64,000 nt of DNA from Novosphingobium ovatum. GTDB lineage: Bacteria; Pseudomonadota; Alphaproteobacteria; Sphingomonadales; Sphingomonadaceae. The notes under the pieces were generated by a model. The model was not told where the DNA came from, did no database searches, and saw only the letters and a list, made by a program, of their open reading frames with translations. Position numbers and translations under genes: made by a program. This document shows, piece after piece, positions 26,886-35,564 of this stretch; the stretch's first letter is position 1; each line of letters begins with the position of its first letter. Location: contig NZ_JAAAPO010000001.1 of NCBI RefSeq assembly GCF_009909235.1, forward strand, positions 1 to 64,000. The letters are read 5' to 3'.

Positions 26886-27710
26886 ATGCGTGTTGAGGAT
26901 GCCAGTGGCGAGCCGCCTGCGGGCCGTTTGCGGATGTACCACATCCCCGGCTGCCCCTTTTCCGAGCGGGTGGAAATCCTGTTGGGGCTGAAGGGGGTGG
27001 GTGATGTGATGGCCCACCACGACATCGACATTTCCAAGCCGCGCCCCGATTGGCTGTTGCGCAAGACGCGGGGCACCACCGCTCTGCCCGCGCTGGAGCT
27101 GGAAAGTGGCGAGACGTTGAAAGAGAGCATGGTGATCCTGCGCTATTTCGACGAACGTTTCCCGCAGCCGCGCATCGCCCGTGCAGATCCGTATGAACAT
27201 GCCGTGGAACAGATGCTGGTGGCGACCGATGGGGCGTTCACCGGGGCGGGCTATCGCATGATCCTGAACCGTGATGTGGCCCAGCGCGACACGCTCAAGG
27301 CCGAGGTCGACGCGCAATATGCCCGGCTGGACGCGTTCCTGCGCGATTATGCGCCTGATGGCGACTATCTGTTCGATCGCTTTGGCTGGGCGGAATGCGC
27401 CTTTGCCCCGATGTTCAAACGGCTGTGGTTCCTGGAATATTACGAGGATTATCAGGTGCCGCAGCATCTGACCCGCGTGCTGCGCTGGCGCGAGGCCTGT
27501 GTGAACCACCCGGTGGTCGCCGCGCTGCACAGCCATACCGAACTGATGACGCTGTATTATGACTATGCGCAGGGTGGCGGCAATGGCCGCATCCCCGAAG
27601 GGCGCAGCGTCTCCAGCTTTACTCTGGCCCCGCCGTGGAGCGCCCGCCCCATGCCCCCGCGCGACAAATGGGGCCATGCCGCCAGCGACGCGGAACTGGG
27701 CCTGATCTGA
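26886..27710 (+). CDS. ligG: LigG-type omega-class glutathione lyase
   Basis: A 274-residue GST that removes glutathione from the beta-etherase product, releasing beta-hydroxypropiovanillone-like ketones and using a second glutathione. YHIPGCPFSERVEILLGLKG places the redox Cys (about residue 23) of the omega class at the expected position. DISKPRPDWLL, GTTALP, LKESMVILRYFDERFPQP, GAGYRMILNR, RFGWAECAFAPMFKRLWFL and YYDYAQGGGNGRIPEGRS match my memory of SYK-6 LigG closely, including the C-terminal PMPPRDKWGHAASDAELGL. GTG at 26883 directly precedes the ATG used here. It lies 183 bases after ligE and 46 before the aldehyde dehydrogenase. Confidence 0.87.
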   Translation: MRVEDASGEPPAGRLRMYHIPGCPFSERVEILLGLKGVGDVMAHHDIDISKPRPDWLLRKTRGTTALPALELESGETLKESMVILRYFDERFPQPRIARADPYEHAVEQMLVATDGAFTGAGYRMILNRDVAQRDTLKAEVDAQYARLDAFLRDYAPDGDYLFDRFGWAECAFAPMFKRLWFLEYYEDYQVPQHLTRVLRWREACVNHPVVAALHSHTELMTLYYDYAQGGGNGRIPEGRSVSSFTLAPPWSARPMPPRDKWGHAASDAELGLI

Positions 27711-27756
27711 TTTTTGCGAACCCCTTGAATATATTCCCCTTCGAAAGGACTGCCCC

Positions 27757-29184
27757 ATGAAGAGCTATCCGCAGAATTACATCGACGGCAAATGGGTCGA
27801 CAGCATCGGCGGCACGTCGCATGACGTGATCAACCCCGCCACCGAAGGCACCGCCAGCACCATCACGCTGGGCACGGCCGCCGACGTGGATGCCGCCGTT
27901 GCCGCCGCGCGCCGCGCGTTCGACAGCTTCTCTGCCACCACCAAGGATGAGCGCATCGCCCTGCTGGGCCGCATCATCGAGGCCTACAAGGCCCGCATCG
28001 GCGACATTGCCGAAGCGATCAGCACTGAAATGGGCTGCCCCATCGGCACCTCCAGCACCGCGCAGGCTGGTTCGGGTCTGGGCCATCTGGCCAACACGCT
28101 GGCCGCGCTGAGCGCCTATGACTTTGAGGAAAAGTTTGGCGATAACAAGGTCGTGCGCGAAGCCATCGGCGTGGTTGGCCTGATCACGCCGTGGAACTGG
28201 CCGATGAACCAGATCGTCGCCAAGGTGGCGCCGGCGCTGGCCGCGGGCTGCACCATCGTGCTGAAGCCTTCGGAAGAAGCGCCCACCTGCGCTGCCGTGT
28301 TCGCTGAAGTGCTGGAAGCCGCGGGCGTTCCGGCCGGCGTGTTCAATCTGGTGCAGGGCGATGGCCCGACCGTGGGCAATGCCATCGCCGCCCACCCCGG
28401 CATCGACATGGTGTCGTTCACCGGCTCGACCCGCGCCGGCATCATGGTGGCCAAGGCGGCTGCCGACACCGTCAAGCGCGTGACGCAGGAACTGGGGGGC
28501 AAGTCGCCCAACATCATCCTGCCCGGCACCCCGCTGGACAAGGCGCTGCCCGGCGGTTGCGGCGGCGTGCTGCTGAACTCGGGCCAGAGCTGCGTGGCGC
28601 CGACCCGTATGCTGGTCCATGTGTCGCAGCATGACGAGGCGGCCAAGCTGGCTGGCGAAATCTTTGGCGGCAAGCCGGTGGGCGATCCGATGGCCGAAGG
28701 CGGCCACATCGGCCCGGTGGTGAACAAGGCCCAGTTTGACAAGATCCAGGGCCTGATCGCCAAGGGCATTGAAGAAGGTGCGACACTGGTCACCGGCGGC
28801 ACCGGCCTGCCCGAGGGCGTGGACAAGGGCTATTTCGTCAAGCCGACCGTGTTTGCCAATGTCACCAATGACATGGCCATCGCGCGCGAGGAAATCTTTG
28901 GTCCGGTGCTGGTCATCCTGCCGTACAAGGATCTGGACGAGGCCGTCGCCATCGCCAATGACACGCCCTATGGTCTGGGCGCCTATATCGCGGGCGATCC
29001 TTCGGTGGCCAAGCAGATCGTCGGCAAGATCCGCGCCGGTTCGGTCTATGTCAACGCCGGTGGTCTGGTGATGGACATGCCCTTTGGCGGCTACAAGCAG
29101 TCGGGCAATGGCCGTGAATTCGGCAAGTTCGGTCTGGAAGAATTCCTCGAGGTCAAGTCGGTGATCGGCGCGCTGCCGGCTTAA
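27757..29184 (+). CDS. NAD(P)-dependent aldehyde dehydrogenase
   Basis: A 475-residue ALDH superfamily enzyme oxidising an aldehyde to the acid. Catalytic residues are clear: PWNWPMNQIVAKVAPALAAG with the Asn, QELGGKSPNII with the general-base Glu, and LNSGQSCVAPTRMLV with the nucleophilic Cys; also SFTGSTRAG (cofactor loop) and EEIFGPVLVILPY. AAAGGA lies seven bases before the ATG. Being last in the ligE-ligG run and followed by a terminator, it probably oxidises the side-chain aldehyde made from the beta-hydroxypropiophenone product, as ValA is said to do in SYK-6. The alcohol-oxidising enzyme for the step before is not in this cluster. Confidence 0.93.
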   Translation: MKSYPQNYIDGKWVDSIGGTSHDVINPATEGTASTITLGTAADVDAAVAAARRAFDSFSATTKDERIALLGRIIEAYKARIGDIAEAISTEMGCPIGTSSTAQAGSGLGHLANTLAALSAYDFEEKFGDNKVVREAIGVVGLITPWNWPMNQIVAKVAPALAAGCTIVLKPSEEAPTCAAVFAEVLEAAGVPAGVFNLVQGDGPTVGNAIAAHPGIDMVSFTGSTRAGIMVAKAAADTVKRVTQELGGKSPNIILPGTPLDKALPGGCGGVLLNSGQSCVAPTRMLVHVSQHDEAAKLAGEIFGGKPVGDPMAEGGHIGPVVNKAQFDKIQGLIAKGIEEGATLVTGGTGLPEGVDKGYFVKPTVFANVTNDMAIAREEIFGPVLVILPYKDLDEAVAIANDTPYGLGAYIAGDPSVAKQIVGKIRAGSVYVNAGGLVMDMPFGGYKQSGNGREFGKFGLEEFLEVKSVIGALPA

Positions 29185-29213
29185 TCGCTGACTGCCCTTT
29201 TCGGGAGATGCAG

Positions 29214-29246
29214 CCCCGCTCCGGCTTGTCCGGGGCGGGGTTTGTG
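29214..29246 (+). terminator. Intrinsic terminator after the aldehyde dehydrogenase
   Basis: CCCCGCTCCGG (29214-29224) pairs with CCGGGGCGGGG (29230-29240) over 11 pairs with one G-T wobble and a five-base loop, followed by TTTGTGTT. It sits 30 bases after the stop and ends the plus-strand beta-ether operon. Confidence 0.75.
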
Positions 29247-29254
29247 TTGGTGCG

Positions 29255-29461
29255 TCAGCCGCCTTCGAACAGGTCCAGAAACGCCACCACATCATTGTCG
29301 GTGGCGATATACAGCCCCTCCTGCACCTCGGCCGGTTGCTGTTCGCCGATCAGCATCGCCTCGGACAAGGGGCCATAGAACAGCGTGGTGGCCGCGCCCC
29401 CTTCCGGGCCGCCGTCCAGATGATACAGCCGCACGCTGGCGGAGTGATAGGTGGTGCGCAT
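29255..29461 (-). CDS. Small hypothetical protein
   Basis: About 68 residues beginning MRTTYHSASVRLYHLDGGPE and ending DNDVVAFLDLFEGG. I recognise no family. It is compact, mixed in composition and not membrane-like. The start is uncertain: the frame continues upstream to a GTG at 29515, but no ribosome site supports either. It lies between two terminators, on the opposite strand to the aldehyde dehydrogenase, and would be its own unit or read from the autotransporter direction only if the terminator at 29525 leaks. Confidence 0.45.
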   Translation of the reverse strand: MRTTYHSASVRLYHLDGGPEGGAATTLFYGPLSEAMLIGEQQPAEVQEGLYIATDNDVVAFLDLFEGG

Positions 29462-29524
29462 GGCGCTCAGATGGGCGTCTTTGCCCCGATTGGCAAGGGT
29501 GCGCCATGGCCCCACGCGCCCAGC

Positions 29525-29562
29525 AAAAACCCCCGGCCGCGTCCTGCGCGACCGGGGGTTTT
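29525..29562. terminator. Bidirectional intrinsic terminator after the autotransporter
   Basis: CCCCCGG (29530-29536) pairs with CCGGGGG (29552-29558), flanked by AAAAA on the left and TTTT on the right, so the minus-strand transcript of the autotransporter ends in a T-run. The loop itself contains short CGCG repeats that could extend the stem. Confidence 0.8.
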
Positions 29563-29602
29563 GTCCGGCCTACCCCGCATGGGGGCAGGTGCCGGGGCTG
29601 GA

Positions 29603-32566
29603 TCAGAAGGTAAAGGTCAGCGACCCGCGCAGACCGCTGTCCTGCGCATTCGAGGCCTGGGTGCTGGTATAGGCGGCGCTGAGCACCAGACCCGGAGCCA
29701 GCTTGGCCTCCAGGCCCAGATCCAGCAGCGCCGCGCTGCGCGCCGTCGGCACGCTGGCCACGCGGAAGGTGCTGCCATTCAGCAGGCTGTTGTCGGCCGT
29801 GAAGGTCGTGGCGTGTTCGGCAAGGCGATATTGCACGCCGCCGGTCGCCTTGATCGGCACGCCAGCCAGCTTGCCCAGATCCGCCGCGCCGCGCAGGCCC
29901 ACGGTGTAAAGCCAGCCGCCGCCGCCGCCTTCGCGGATGCCCAGACGCGAGGTCGCCGCGTCTTCGGCCGCCGAACGTCCGGTGACATCGACATAGGCCA
30001 CCCCGACCGAAGGCTCAAGCTCGATGCCCTTCAGCTGCTTGCGATAGCTGGCTTGGGCAAAGAACTGCTTGACGATGACGTTGTACCGGCTCTTCGCGCT
30101 TTCCGAGAAGGTGCCGATCGTCACCGAACGGCTGGTGTGCGTATCGCGGCGGGTCAGACCGACGCCAGCCACCAGCGACAGCGCGCTGCCGTCGATACGG
30201 CCAAAGAAGCCGGCATGCAGGTCGTTGGTGTCCGCCGACGAACCGCGCGCCGACAGCGCCAGCTTGCTCGTGCCGATGCCGAACATGCTGCCCACGGTCA
30301 GGTGCGGCACCAGTTCCAGTTGCGAGCCAAACAGCATCCCGCTGGTGTTGCGGGCATAGGTGGCCGCGTTGCCATCGCCATTGGCGTGGCCCCAGCTGCC
30401 ATAGCCATAGGCCCAGAACATGCTGCCATAGGCGCGCTGCGACAGGACCGCGTTACGCACGAACTGGCTGTCCTCCATCGCGGCGGCACGGACGCTGGCA
30501 TGCACTTCGCCCGAGATGACGTCCAGCGCCGCAGCGCCAGCGGCGCGGCTTTGCAGGTTGCCCATCGCATAGAGCAGCGACGTGCTGTCAAGCACCGTGC
30601 CCGCAGCGATGCGGCCGGCGGCGGTGTCGGCGCTGGTGCCGGCGGCGATCTGGTTGGGCGTCAACCCGGCCGAGGCATAGGTACGGGTCTTGGCGACATC
30701 CAGATAGATGGCGTTGGCCGCATAGGTCGGGACCAGGCTGTAGAAGTACGAGACGGCCGTATCACCCGTGACCGAGCCATAGGTGCCCGTGCGGCCACCA
30801 GCGGCGGTCAGGATGGTGTAGCGGCGCCCCAGTTGATAGGCGCCCGTGTCGGTCTTGGTGACGTTAAGCGTCGTGCCCGACTGGATCGTCGCGGTGCCGC
30901 CGACCGCCAGCAGGTCGGTCGAACCGGTCGAGGTCAGCTCGACCGCATAGGTCGAACCGGTGCCCTGCACAAAGTTGCCCGCAACCGTCAGCGTGCCGAT
31001 CGAGCCGCCCGGCGCCAGCGTGGTGCCGCTGCCCATCGACAGGCTGCCGATCGTGCCATAGCCGCCCAGCGAGCCATTGGTGACGACGAAATTGGCGTTG
31101 GCCATCGACCCCGCATAGGTCGTGCCGTTCTGGCCAACCACCGCGCCGCCGATCTGCACGCGCCCGCCACCCAGCACGTTGGCCGTGCCCGAGATGGTGC
31201 TGGTGCCGGTCATGATGACCGTGTCGGTGTTATAGAAGTTGATCGTGCCGGTGCCGCCAAAGGCGTTGCTCAAGGTGGTCGGCCCGGTCAGCGCACGCAC
31301 CGCCGACGCGTTGTTCGACGGGCTATAGATGTTCAGCGTGGTGTTCAGGTCCAGATCAACCGTGCTGGTGCCCAGCGACTGATAGGTGGCCGTCACCGTG
31401 CCGCCCTGCACACGCAGGCCGCCGCTGAACGTGTTGTTGCCATACAGCACCAACGTGCCCAGGCCCGTCTTGACCACAGCCACGTTGCCCGCCAGCGTAT
31501 TGTAGATCGTGGCGACATAGCCCGCGCCATCGGGCGTGCCGTCACCCACGTTGATGTTGGCGGTCGTCCCGCCAAAGGTGATCGTGCCGCCGTTCAGGAT
31601 GTAACCGCCCACGGTAAAGCTGAGATCGCCCGCGGTCACGGTGCCGCCGGTGTTGTTGACGGTGACGGTGCCGGGCGTGCCGCTGAACACGGTGACGCGC
31701 TGCGTGGTGGAATAGGGGGTGTTCTGCTGCTGAGTGCCGGTGTTCCAGTTCAGCGAGACAACGTCCCACGTACCGCTGCCACCGACCCAGAACAGGTCGG
31801 TCGCCGCGTCGATCACGCCGCCTTCAGAGCTGGTCGACTCCACGCCGGGGTTGCTGACCGGACGCAGCTGCGAGAACGCATCGACATAGGCATAGCCATA
31901 GTGACCGCCCCAGATGCAGTCGCCCACATAGATGGTGATGTTGTAGTCATGGCCAACGGTGGTGTTGATCTTGTTCACCACCCAGCCAGTGTACAACTCA
32001 CCATATTGCGTCGTCTGGAAAGCGGCCAAGTTTACCGACGAATCCGAAGCGTTGTACACCTCATCGGTCAGAACAAAGGTGTTGTTGGCATCTGTCACAT
32101 CGGTCACGACGACGTGCATCGTGGCAGATTCATCCTCGGGGTGGGACGGCGACATCACCGCCGACCACGCCACATACAGCGTGCTGCTGCCGTAGTTGGA
32201 GACGGTCTGCGAAATCGCGTTGATGCTGTAATTGTTGTTCGAATCGTTGATCCGCACGGCATAATCGCCGGCAAACACGGTCGGCAGGCCGGTGATCGCA
32301 TCGGTGCCCTGGCTGACAACTGTGACCGAGTTGGGCGAGCCTGCGTAGTCGGAAGCGGTCACCGCGCCGCCACCGCTTGGGCGATAGCCACCCGTGACGA
32401 CCCAACCCGTGGTGTCGCCCGTTTCAAAACCTGCGTTGACGAAATCATTGCCGCTGGCATCGGCGGCCAGAGCCGGATTTGCAAGGCACAGCGTGGCGGC
32501 CAGAACCGACGCCGAAGCGCTCCATGTGATCGCGCGGGGCGACCGGCGGGTGGTTACAGGATTCAT
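29603..32566 (-). CDS. Autotransporter (type Va secretion) with lectin-like N-terminus
   Basis: A 987-residue secreted/outer-membrane protein. A signal peptide ends near ANPALA-AD. The first 230 residues (NDFVNAGFETGDTTGWVVTGG, TLYVAWSAVM, YAYVDAFSQL) look like a galactose-binding-like carbohydrate-binding sandwich. The passenger then has autotransporter-associated beta-strand repeats (GGTITFGGTTANINVGDG, LSFTVGGYILNGG, GNNTFSGGLRVQGGTV). The last 280 residues form the translocator barrel and end GSLTFTF with the terminal Phe used by the Bam machinery. The ATG at 32566 has GGGAG five bases before it. Likely an adhesin or surface-bound polysaccharide binder; no protease or esterase motif was seen. 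Confidence 0.9.
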   Translation of the reverse strand: MNPVTTRRSPRAITWSASASVLAATLCLANPALAADASGNDFVNAGFETGDTTGWVVTGGYRPSGGGAVTASDYAGSPNSVTVVSQGTDAITGLPTVFAGDYAVRINDSNNNYSINAISQTVSNYGSSTLYVAWSAVMSPSHPEDESATMHVVVTDVTDANNTFVLTDEVYNASDSSVNLAAFQTTQYGELYTGWVVNKINTTVGHDYNITIYVGDCIWGGHYGYAYVDAFSQLRPVSNPGVESTSSEGGVIDAATDLFWVGGSGTWDVVSLNWNTGTQQQNTPYSTTQRVTVFSGTPGTVTVNNTGGTVTAGDLSFTVGGYILNGGTITFGGTTANINVGDGTPDGAGYVATIYNTLAGNVAVVKTGLGTLVLYGNNTFSGGLRVQGGTVTATYQSLGTSTVDLDLNTTLNIYSPSNNASAVRALTGPTTLSNAFGGTGTINFYNTDTVIMTGTSTISGTANVLGGGRVQIGGAVVGQNGTTYAGSMANANFVVTNGSLGGYGTIGSLSMGSGTTLAPGGSIGTLTVAGNFVQGTGSTYAVELTSTGSTDLLAVGGTATIQSGTTLNVTKTDTGAYQLGRRYTILTAAGGRTGTYGSVTGDTAVSYFYSLVPTYAANAIYLDVAKTRTYASAGLTPNQIAAGTSADTAAGRIAAGTVLDSTSLLYAMGNLQSRAAGAAALDVISGEVHASVRAAAMEDSQFVRNAVLSQRAYGSMFWAYGYGSWGHANGDGNAATYARNTSGMLFGSQLELVPHLTVGSMFGIGTSKLALSARGSSADTNDLHAGFFGRIDGSALSLVAGVGLTRRDTHTSRSVTIGTFSESAKSRYNVIVKQFFAQASYRKQLKGIELEPSVGVAYVDVTGRSAAEDAATSRLGIREGGGGGWLYTVGLRGAADLGKLAGVPIKATGGVQYRLAEHATTFTADNSLLNGSTFRVASVPTARSAALLDLGLEAKLAPGLVLSAAYTSTQASNAQDSGLRGSLTFTF

Positions 32567-33115
32567 AGATACTCCCAGTTCAAAACGTGGTCGAAAATCG
32601 GGGCGCGCGCAAAGGCGTCCGCAACGGACGGGCACGACGCATTGCTGTCAGATGGAGCGCGGATGCACCGCGCGCGACACCAAAGGCATCACCAGTGTGG
32701 TGAAAGCCTGCAGGCGCGACAAATGTCCCAGCAGGTTAGGCTGGAAGTGCATGGTGAAATCCCCCTCTATCATCACAGGACGTGCCAAATTATCTTATGC
32801 GACCCTGCCTGATTGACGGGAATGAGGGTAAAACCTCGTTCGCGTTGCTCCGCAATGCCCCGTGTTTACCTGCGCGGATGCGCTGCGCAAGGCTATTTTG
32901 CGCATTTGTTGCCGGAATTTTGCTACGCTTTGGTAAACATGTCACACTGTTCGTTACCGGCATGTTTGCGCCCAAATGGTTATGCCCAAGCGGTTTTGCG
33001 ATCCGTGCCGGATCGAGATCTCCGTTGGACTGATCGGCGAATGCGCGTATCATTGCTGCCGTCCCGCCATCCGTTCGTGGCGGATTTGGCCAAGTATCTG
33101 GGAGAGCGTCAAAAG
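32567..33115. other. Intergenic region between divergent surface-protein genes
   Basis: A 549-base gap with several open frames but none with family resemblance or a good ribosome site. It must hold the promoters for the autotransporter (leftward) and the His-rich protein (rightward). The stretch 32880-32980 is AT-richer and contains an inverted repeat AAACATG (32935-32941) / CATGTTT (32961-32967). I see no structured RNA I can name. Confidence 0.5.
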
Positions 33116-33679
33116 ATGTTGCGTGGTGTGGTAGCCATTTTGGCGGCGGTGGCATTGTTTCCGGCAGTCCCGGCGCAATCGCGCGAGCATGGACAGCGGC
33201 ACCGGGCCGCAACGGGTGGCCACGCCGCTGTCGCGCATGGCAAGGCCAAGGCGCATGGCAAGGCCAAGGCCAAGGCGCATGAAGTGGCGCATGGCAAAGC
33301 CAAGGTGCACCCGCGCAAGGGGCACAAGCAGGACGCGGTGGCACACGGCCAGCGGGCAGGGCGCAAGGGGCATCATCGTGCCATCGCGATGACAGCGGCG
33401 CAGCGTCGCGCCGAACAGCGCAAGGCGCCGCCGATGACCCGACAGGAGCGGCGCAAGGCGCGGGCGGCCGCAAGGCATCATGCGGCGCATGGGCGTCACG
33501 CCGCGATGGCGGCCCGTCATCACGGGCGCAGTCAGGCCACCGGCGCCCACGCGGCGCGCAGCCGCGCCAGTGCGCATCGGGCGCCCTATACGCCGCCGGT
33601 CTATCATGCTCCCGCGCCGACCGCGCCTTCCAGCGGTTTTTCCTCGGCGTTCAAGGACATCCGTCCCGAAGGCCAGTAA
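33116..33679 (+). CDS. Exported His/Lys/Ala-rich basic protein, unknown function
   Basis: A 187-residue precursor. The signal peptide MLRGVVAILAAVALFPAVPAQS is followed by a low-complexity, strongly basic chain dominated by His, Ala, Lys and Arg. HGKAK occurs three times in the first 30 mature residues, later come QERRKARAAARHHAAHG and MAARHHGRSQ, and a Pro/Tyr-rich C-terminus YTPPVYHAPAPTAPSSG. The ATG at 33116 is chosen because the signal peptide starts there and GGAGAG is nine bases upstream. Nothing in it suggests an enzyme. Metal binding (His) or binding to acidic polysaccharide or nucleic acid (Lys/Arg) are possible. It stands alone between its own promoter region and a strong terminator. 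Confidence 0.65.
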   Translation: MLRGVVAILAAVALFPAVPAQSREHGQRHRAATGGHAAVAHGKAKAHGKAKAKAHEVAHGKAKVHPRKGHKQDAVAHGQRAGRKGHHRAIAMTAAQRRAEQRKAPPMTRQERRKARAAARHHAAHGRHAAMAARHHGRSQATGAHAARSRASAHRAPYTPPVYHAPAPTAPSSGFSSAFKDIRPEGQ

Positions 33680-33693
33680 GCGGCACACCAAGC

Positions 33694-33733
33694 AAAAAGG
33701 GGTGACAGCGCATTTGGCTGTCACCCCTTTTTT
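33694..33733. terminator. Strong bidirectional intrinsic terminator
   Basis: A 15-base perfect stem (33694-33708 with 33718-33732) starting AAAAAGGGGTGACAG, nine-base loop, and T-runs on both strands. It separates the converging His-rich protein gene and the outer-membrane barrel gene. Confidence 0.93.
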
Positions 33734-33786
33734 GGGCCGGACGGGATCGGCCAAGCTGCGTACAGGACTGCTACACTCTGCCGCGT

Positions 33787-34407
33787 TCAGAACCCATAGA
33801 TCATGCCTGCCATGATTTCATGGCTTTGCACCTTTTGTCCCAGCGATTGGCCAGCATATTTGACGGTGCCGTAATCCGAGAAACGGTATTCGACGCGCGC
33901 ACGGATTTTCGTGCCATATTCAATGCCCGCCCCGACGCGATAGCCGCTCAGATCGGCAAGGATGCTGTTTGAGGTGGCCTGTGTGGCGTTCATGCGCATT
34001 TGCGCGTTGGTATAGCCCGCCTTGACAAATGCCAGCGTGCGCGGTGCCACCGTGATGCCCGCGCGCACGCCGATATAAAGGTCGCGCCCGGTGCGCAATT
34101 GCGCGGCGCTTAACAGGCGGTCGGTATAGGTGTGGCGCATCGTACCGGTGGTGACTTCGGCTTCGATCCCCAACCGGGTGTCGGTCAGGACCGACGTGTC
34201 AACGCCGATCAACGCGCCATATTTGATGCCTTCGCCGGTGCCGTTGGCTCGCACATCGGCGCCTGAAATCCGCACCTGCTGAGCGCCGGCCAGGACGCCG
34301 CCATAGATCTGGAAACCCGGTTCTGTCTGGGCCTGTGCCGGGCTGGCCACCATAGCCAGCACAGCGCCAGCGCTCAGCAGCAAGGGGTGGGAAAGAGTGC
34401 ACTTCAT
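33787..34407 (-). CDS. Small outer-membrane beta-barrel protein (porin/OmpA-like barrel)
   Basis: A 206-residue precursor. The signal peptide (HPLLLSAGAVLAMVASPAQAQ) is followed by alternating strands such as FQIYGGVLAGAQQVRIS, DLYIGVRAGITVAPRTLAFVKAGY, YRVGAGIEYGTKIRARVEYRF and the terminal IMAGMIYGF with Phe at the end, as in eight-stranded OMP_b-brl proteins. The ATG at 34407 has CGGAG seven bases upstream; another ATG at 34425 is possible. It is preceded by the LacI gene on the same strand with a 113-base gap, so co-transcription is not certain. Role unknown beyond membrane structure. Confidence 0.82.
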   Translation of the reverse strand: MKCTLSHPLLLSAGAVLAMVASPAQAQTEPGFQIYGGVLAGAQQVRISGADVRANGTGEGIKYGALIGVDTSVLTDTRLGIEAEVTTGTMRHTYTDRLLSAAQLRTGRDLYIGVRAGITVAPRTLAFVKAGYTNAQMRMNATQATSNSILADLSGYRVGAGIEYGTKIRARVEYRFSDYGTVKYAGQSLGQKVQSHEIMAGMIYGF

Positions 34408-34520
34408 CAGACCGCTCCGTTTCATGGCGCAATGCGCATGTCGGAGCCTCTATGAGGTGGCTTTGCCCAAAATCCTCCAAACGCGGACCTATGGAAAGGC
34501 CCGTATCAAGCGGCGCGTAA

Positions 34521-35564
34521 TCAACTGGCGTCGGCCACCGAATCGCGCAAAATCAGCTCAAAGTCCAATTGGCGCAGCCGCTGCGTCTCGTTCAGGCTGA
34601 CGCGTGAGAGGACCATTTGCGCGGCATATTGGGCCATCATATCGATCGGCTGGTGCACCGTCGTCAGATAAGGCCAGACCGATTTGGCGATCCAGCTGTC
34701 GTCAAAGCCACAGATCGAGACATCGGACGGCACTTTCAGCCCCAATTGGCTGCATGCGACAATAACCCCGGCCGCCGAGTCATCATTGGCGGCGAAAATT
34801 GCCGTGGGATAGCGTCGCGCCGCCAGCAATTCGTGGCCTGCCGCAATCCCGCCTTCGAACGAGAAGCCACCGTTCGCCTCGCTGACCAGAATCGCGGGAT
34901 CGAGTTGCAGCAGCCGCTCCATGAAGCCGCGCCGGCGATTGACCGCCGCGCCATGGGTATTGGGGCCGTTGATGATGCCGATGCGGCGGTGGCCGCGGGC
35001 CCAGAACAGATCCGCCACGGCCGCCGCTGCCGCCGTGTCATCGATCATCACCGCCATCGAACGGTCGACATCCAGCATTGGCGCTATTCTTGAATAGGCA
35101 ACACCGCGCGCTTCCAGCATGTCAAGCAGTACCTTGGCATCGCTGAGGGGGGGCGTCAGGATGAAGCCATCACAGCGGCTGTGGCGCAGGATCTGATCCA
35201 CCTGACGCCGCAGGTCGGCTTCGGGCACGAAGGAATCCAGTGTGTCGATGCGCAAGTGGTATTGATTGTCGATGCAGGCGCGATAGGCCCCCGCCAGCAC
35301 CTTCATCGTATAGTTCGGGCTGGGATTGTCGAACAATACGCCAATGGTAAAGCTGCGCGCACCGGCCAGCGAGCGCGCGGCGGTGTCTGGCACATAGTCC
35401 AGTTCGGCAATCGCTGCCTCAACCTTCTCGCGCAGGCGTTGCGAAACGTGCGGCTCGTTGTTGATTACCCGCGACACGCTTTTGATCGACACGCCAGCGA
35501 CGCGCGCCACATCTGTCATGGTCGTGTGCGATGGAACCGGATGTACGGTTCGTCCGCTGCTCAT
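34521..35564 (-). CDS. LacI-family transcriptional repressor
   Basis: A 347-residue regulator. The N-terminal headpiece ([18 protein letters not shown], then [16 protein letters not shown] and [12 protein letters not shown]) is the LacI helix-turn-helix plus hinge helix; the rest is the periplasmic-binding-protein-like effector domain, starting [14 protein letters not shown] and with [12 protein letters not shown] and [20 protein letters not shown] near the end. The effector is probably a sugar or glycoside released by the neighbouring GH3 enzyme. It is divergent from the TonB receptor/GH3/esterase genes, and two LacI-type operator-like palindromes lie 60 to 90 bases before that receptor gene. 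Confidence 0.93.
   Translation of the reverse strand: MSSGRTVHPVPSHTTMTDVARVAGVSIKSVSRVINNEPHVSQRLREKVEAAIAELDYVPDTAARSLAGARSFTIGVLFDNPSPNYTMKVLAGAYRACIDNQYHLRIDTLDSFVPEADLRRQVDQILRHSRCDGFILTPPLSDAKVLLDMLEARGVAYSRIAPMLDVDRSMAVMIDDTAAAAAVADLFWARGHRRIGIINGPNTHGAAVNRRRGFMERLLQLDPAILVSEANGGFSFEGGIAAGHELLAARRYPTAIFAANDDSAAGVIVACSQLGLKVPSDVSICGFDDSWIAKSVWPYLTTVHQPIDMMAQYAAQMVLSRVSLNETQRLRQLDFELILRDSVADAS

Noticed and set aside
29336..32812. A 1158-residue plus-strand frame
   Set aside because: Antisense of the autotransporter; composition is Arg/Ala/Gly/His low complexity and it lacks a signal or domain.
32813..33115. A 101-residue N-terminal extension of the His-rich protein
   Set aside because: The extension has no signal peptide and the true signal peptide starts at the internal ATG at 33116 with a ribosome site.
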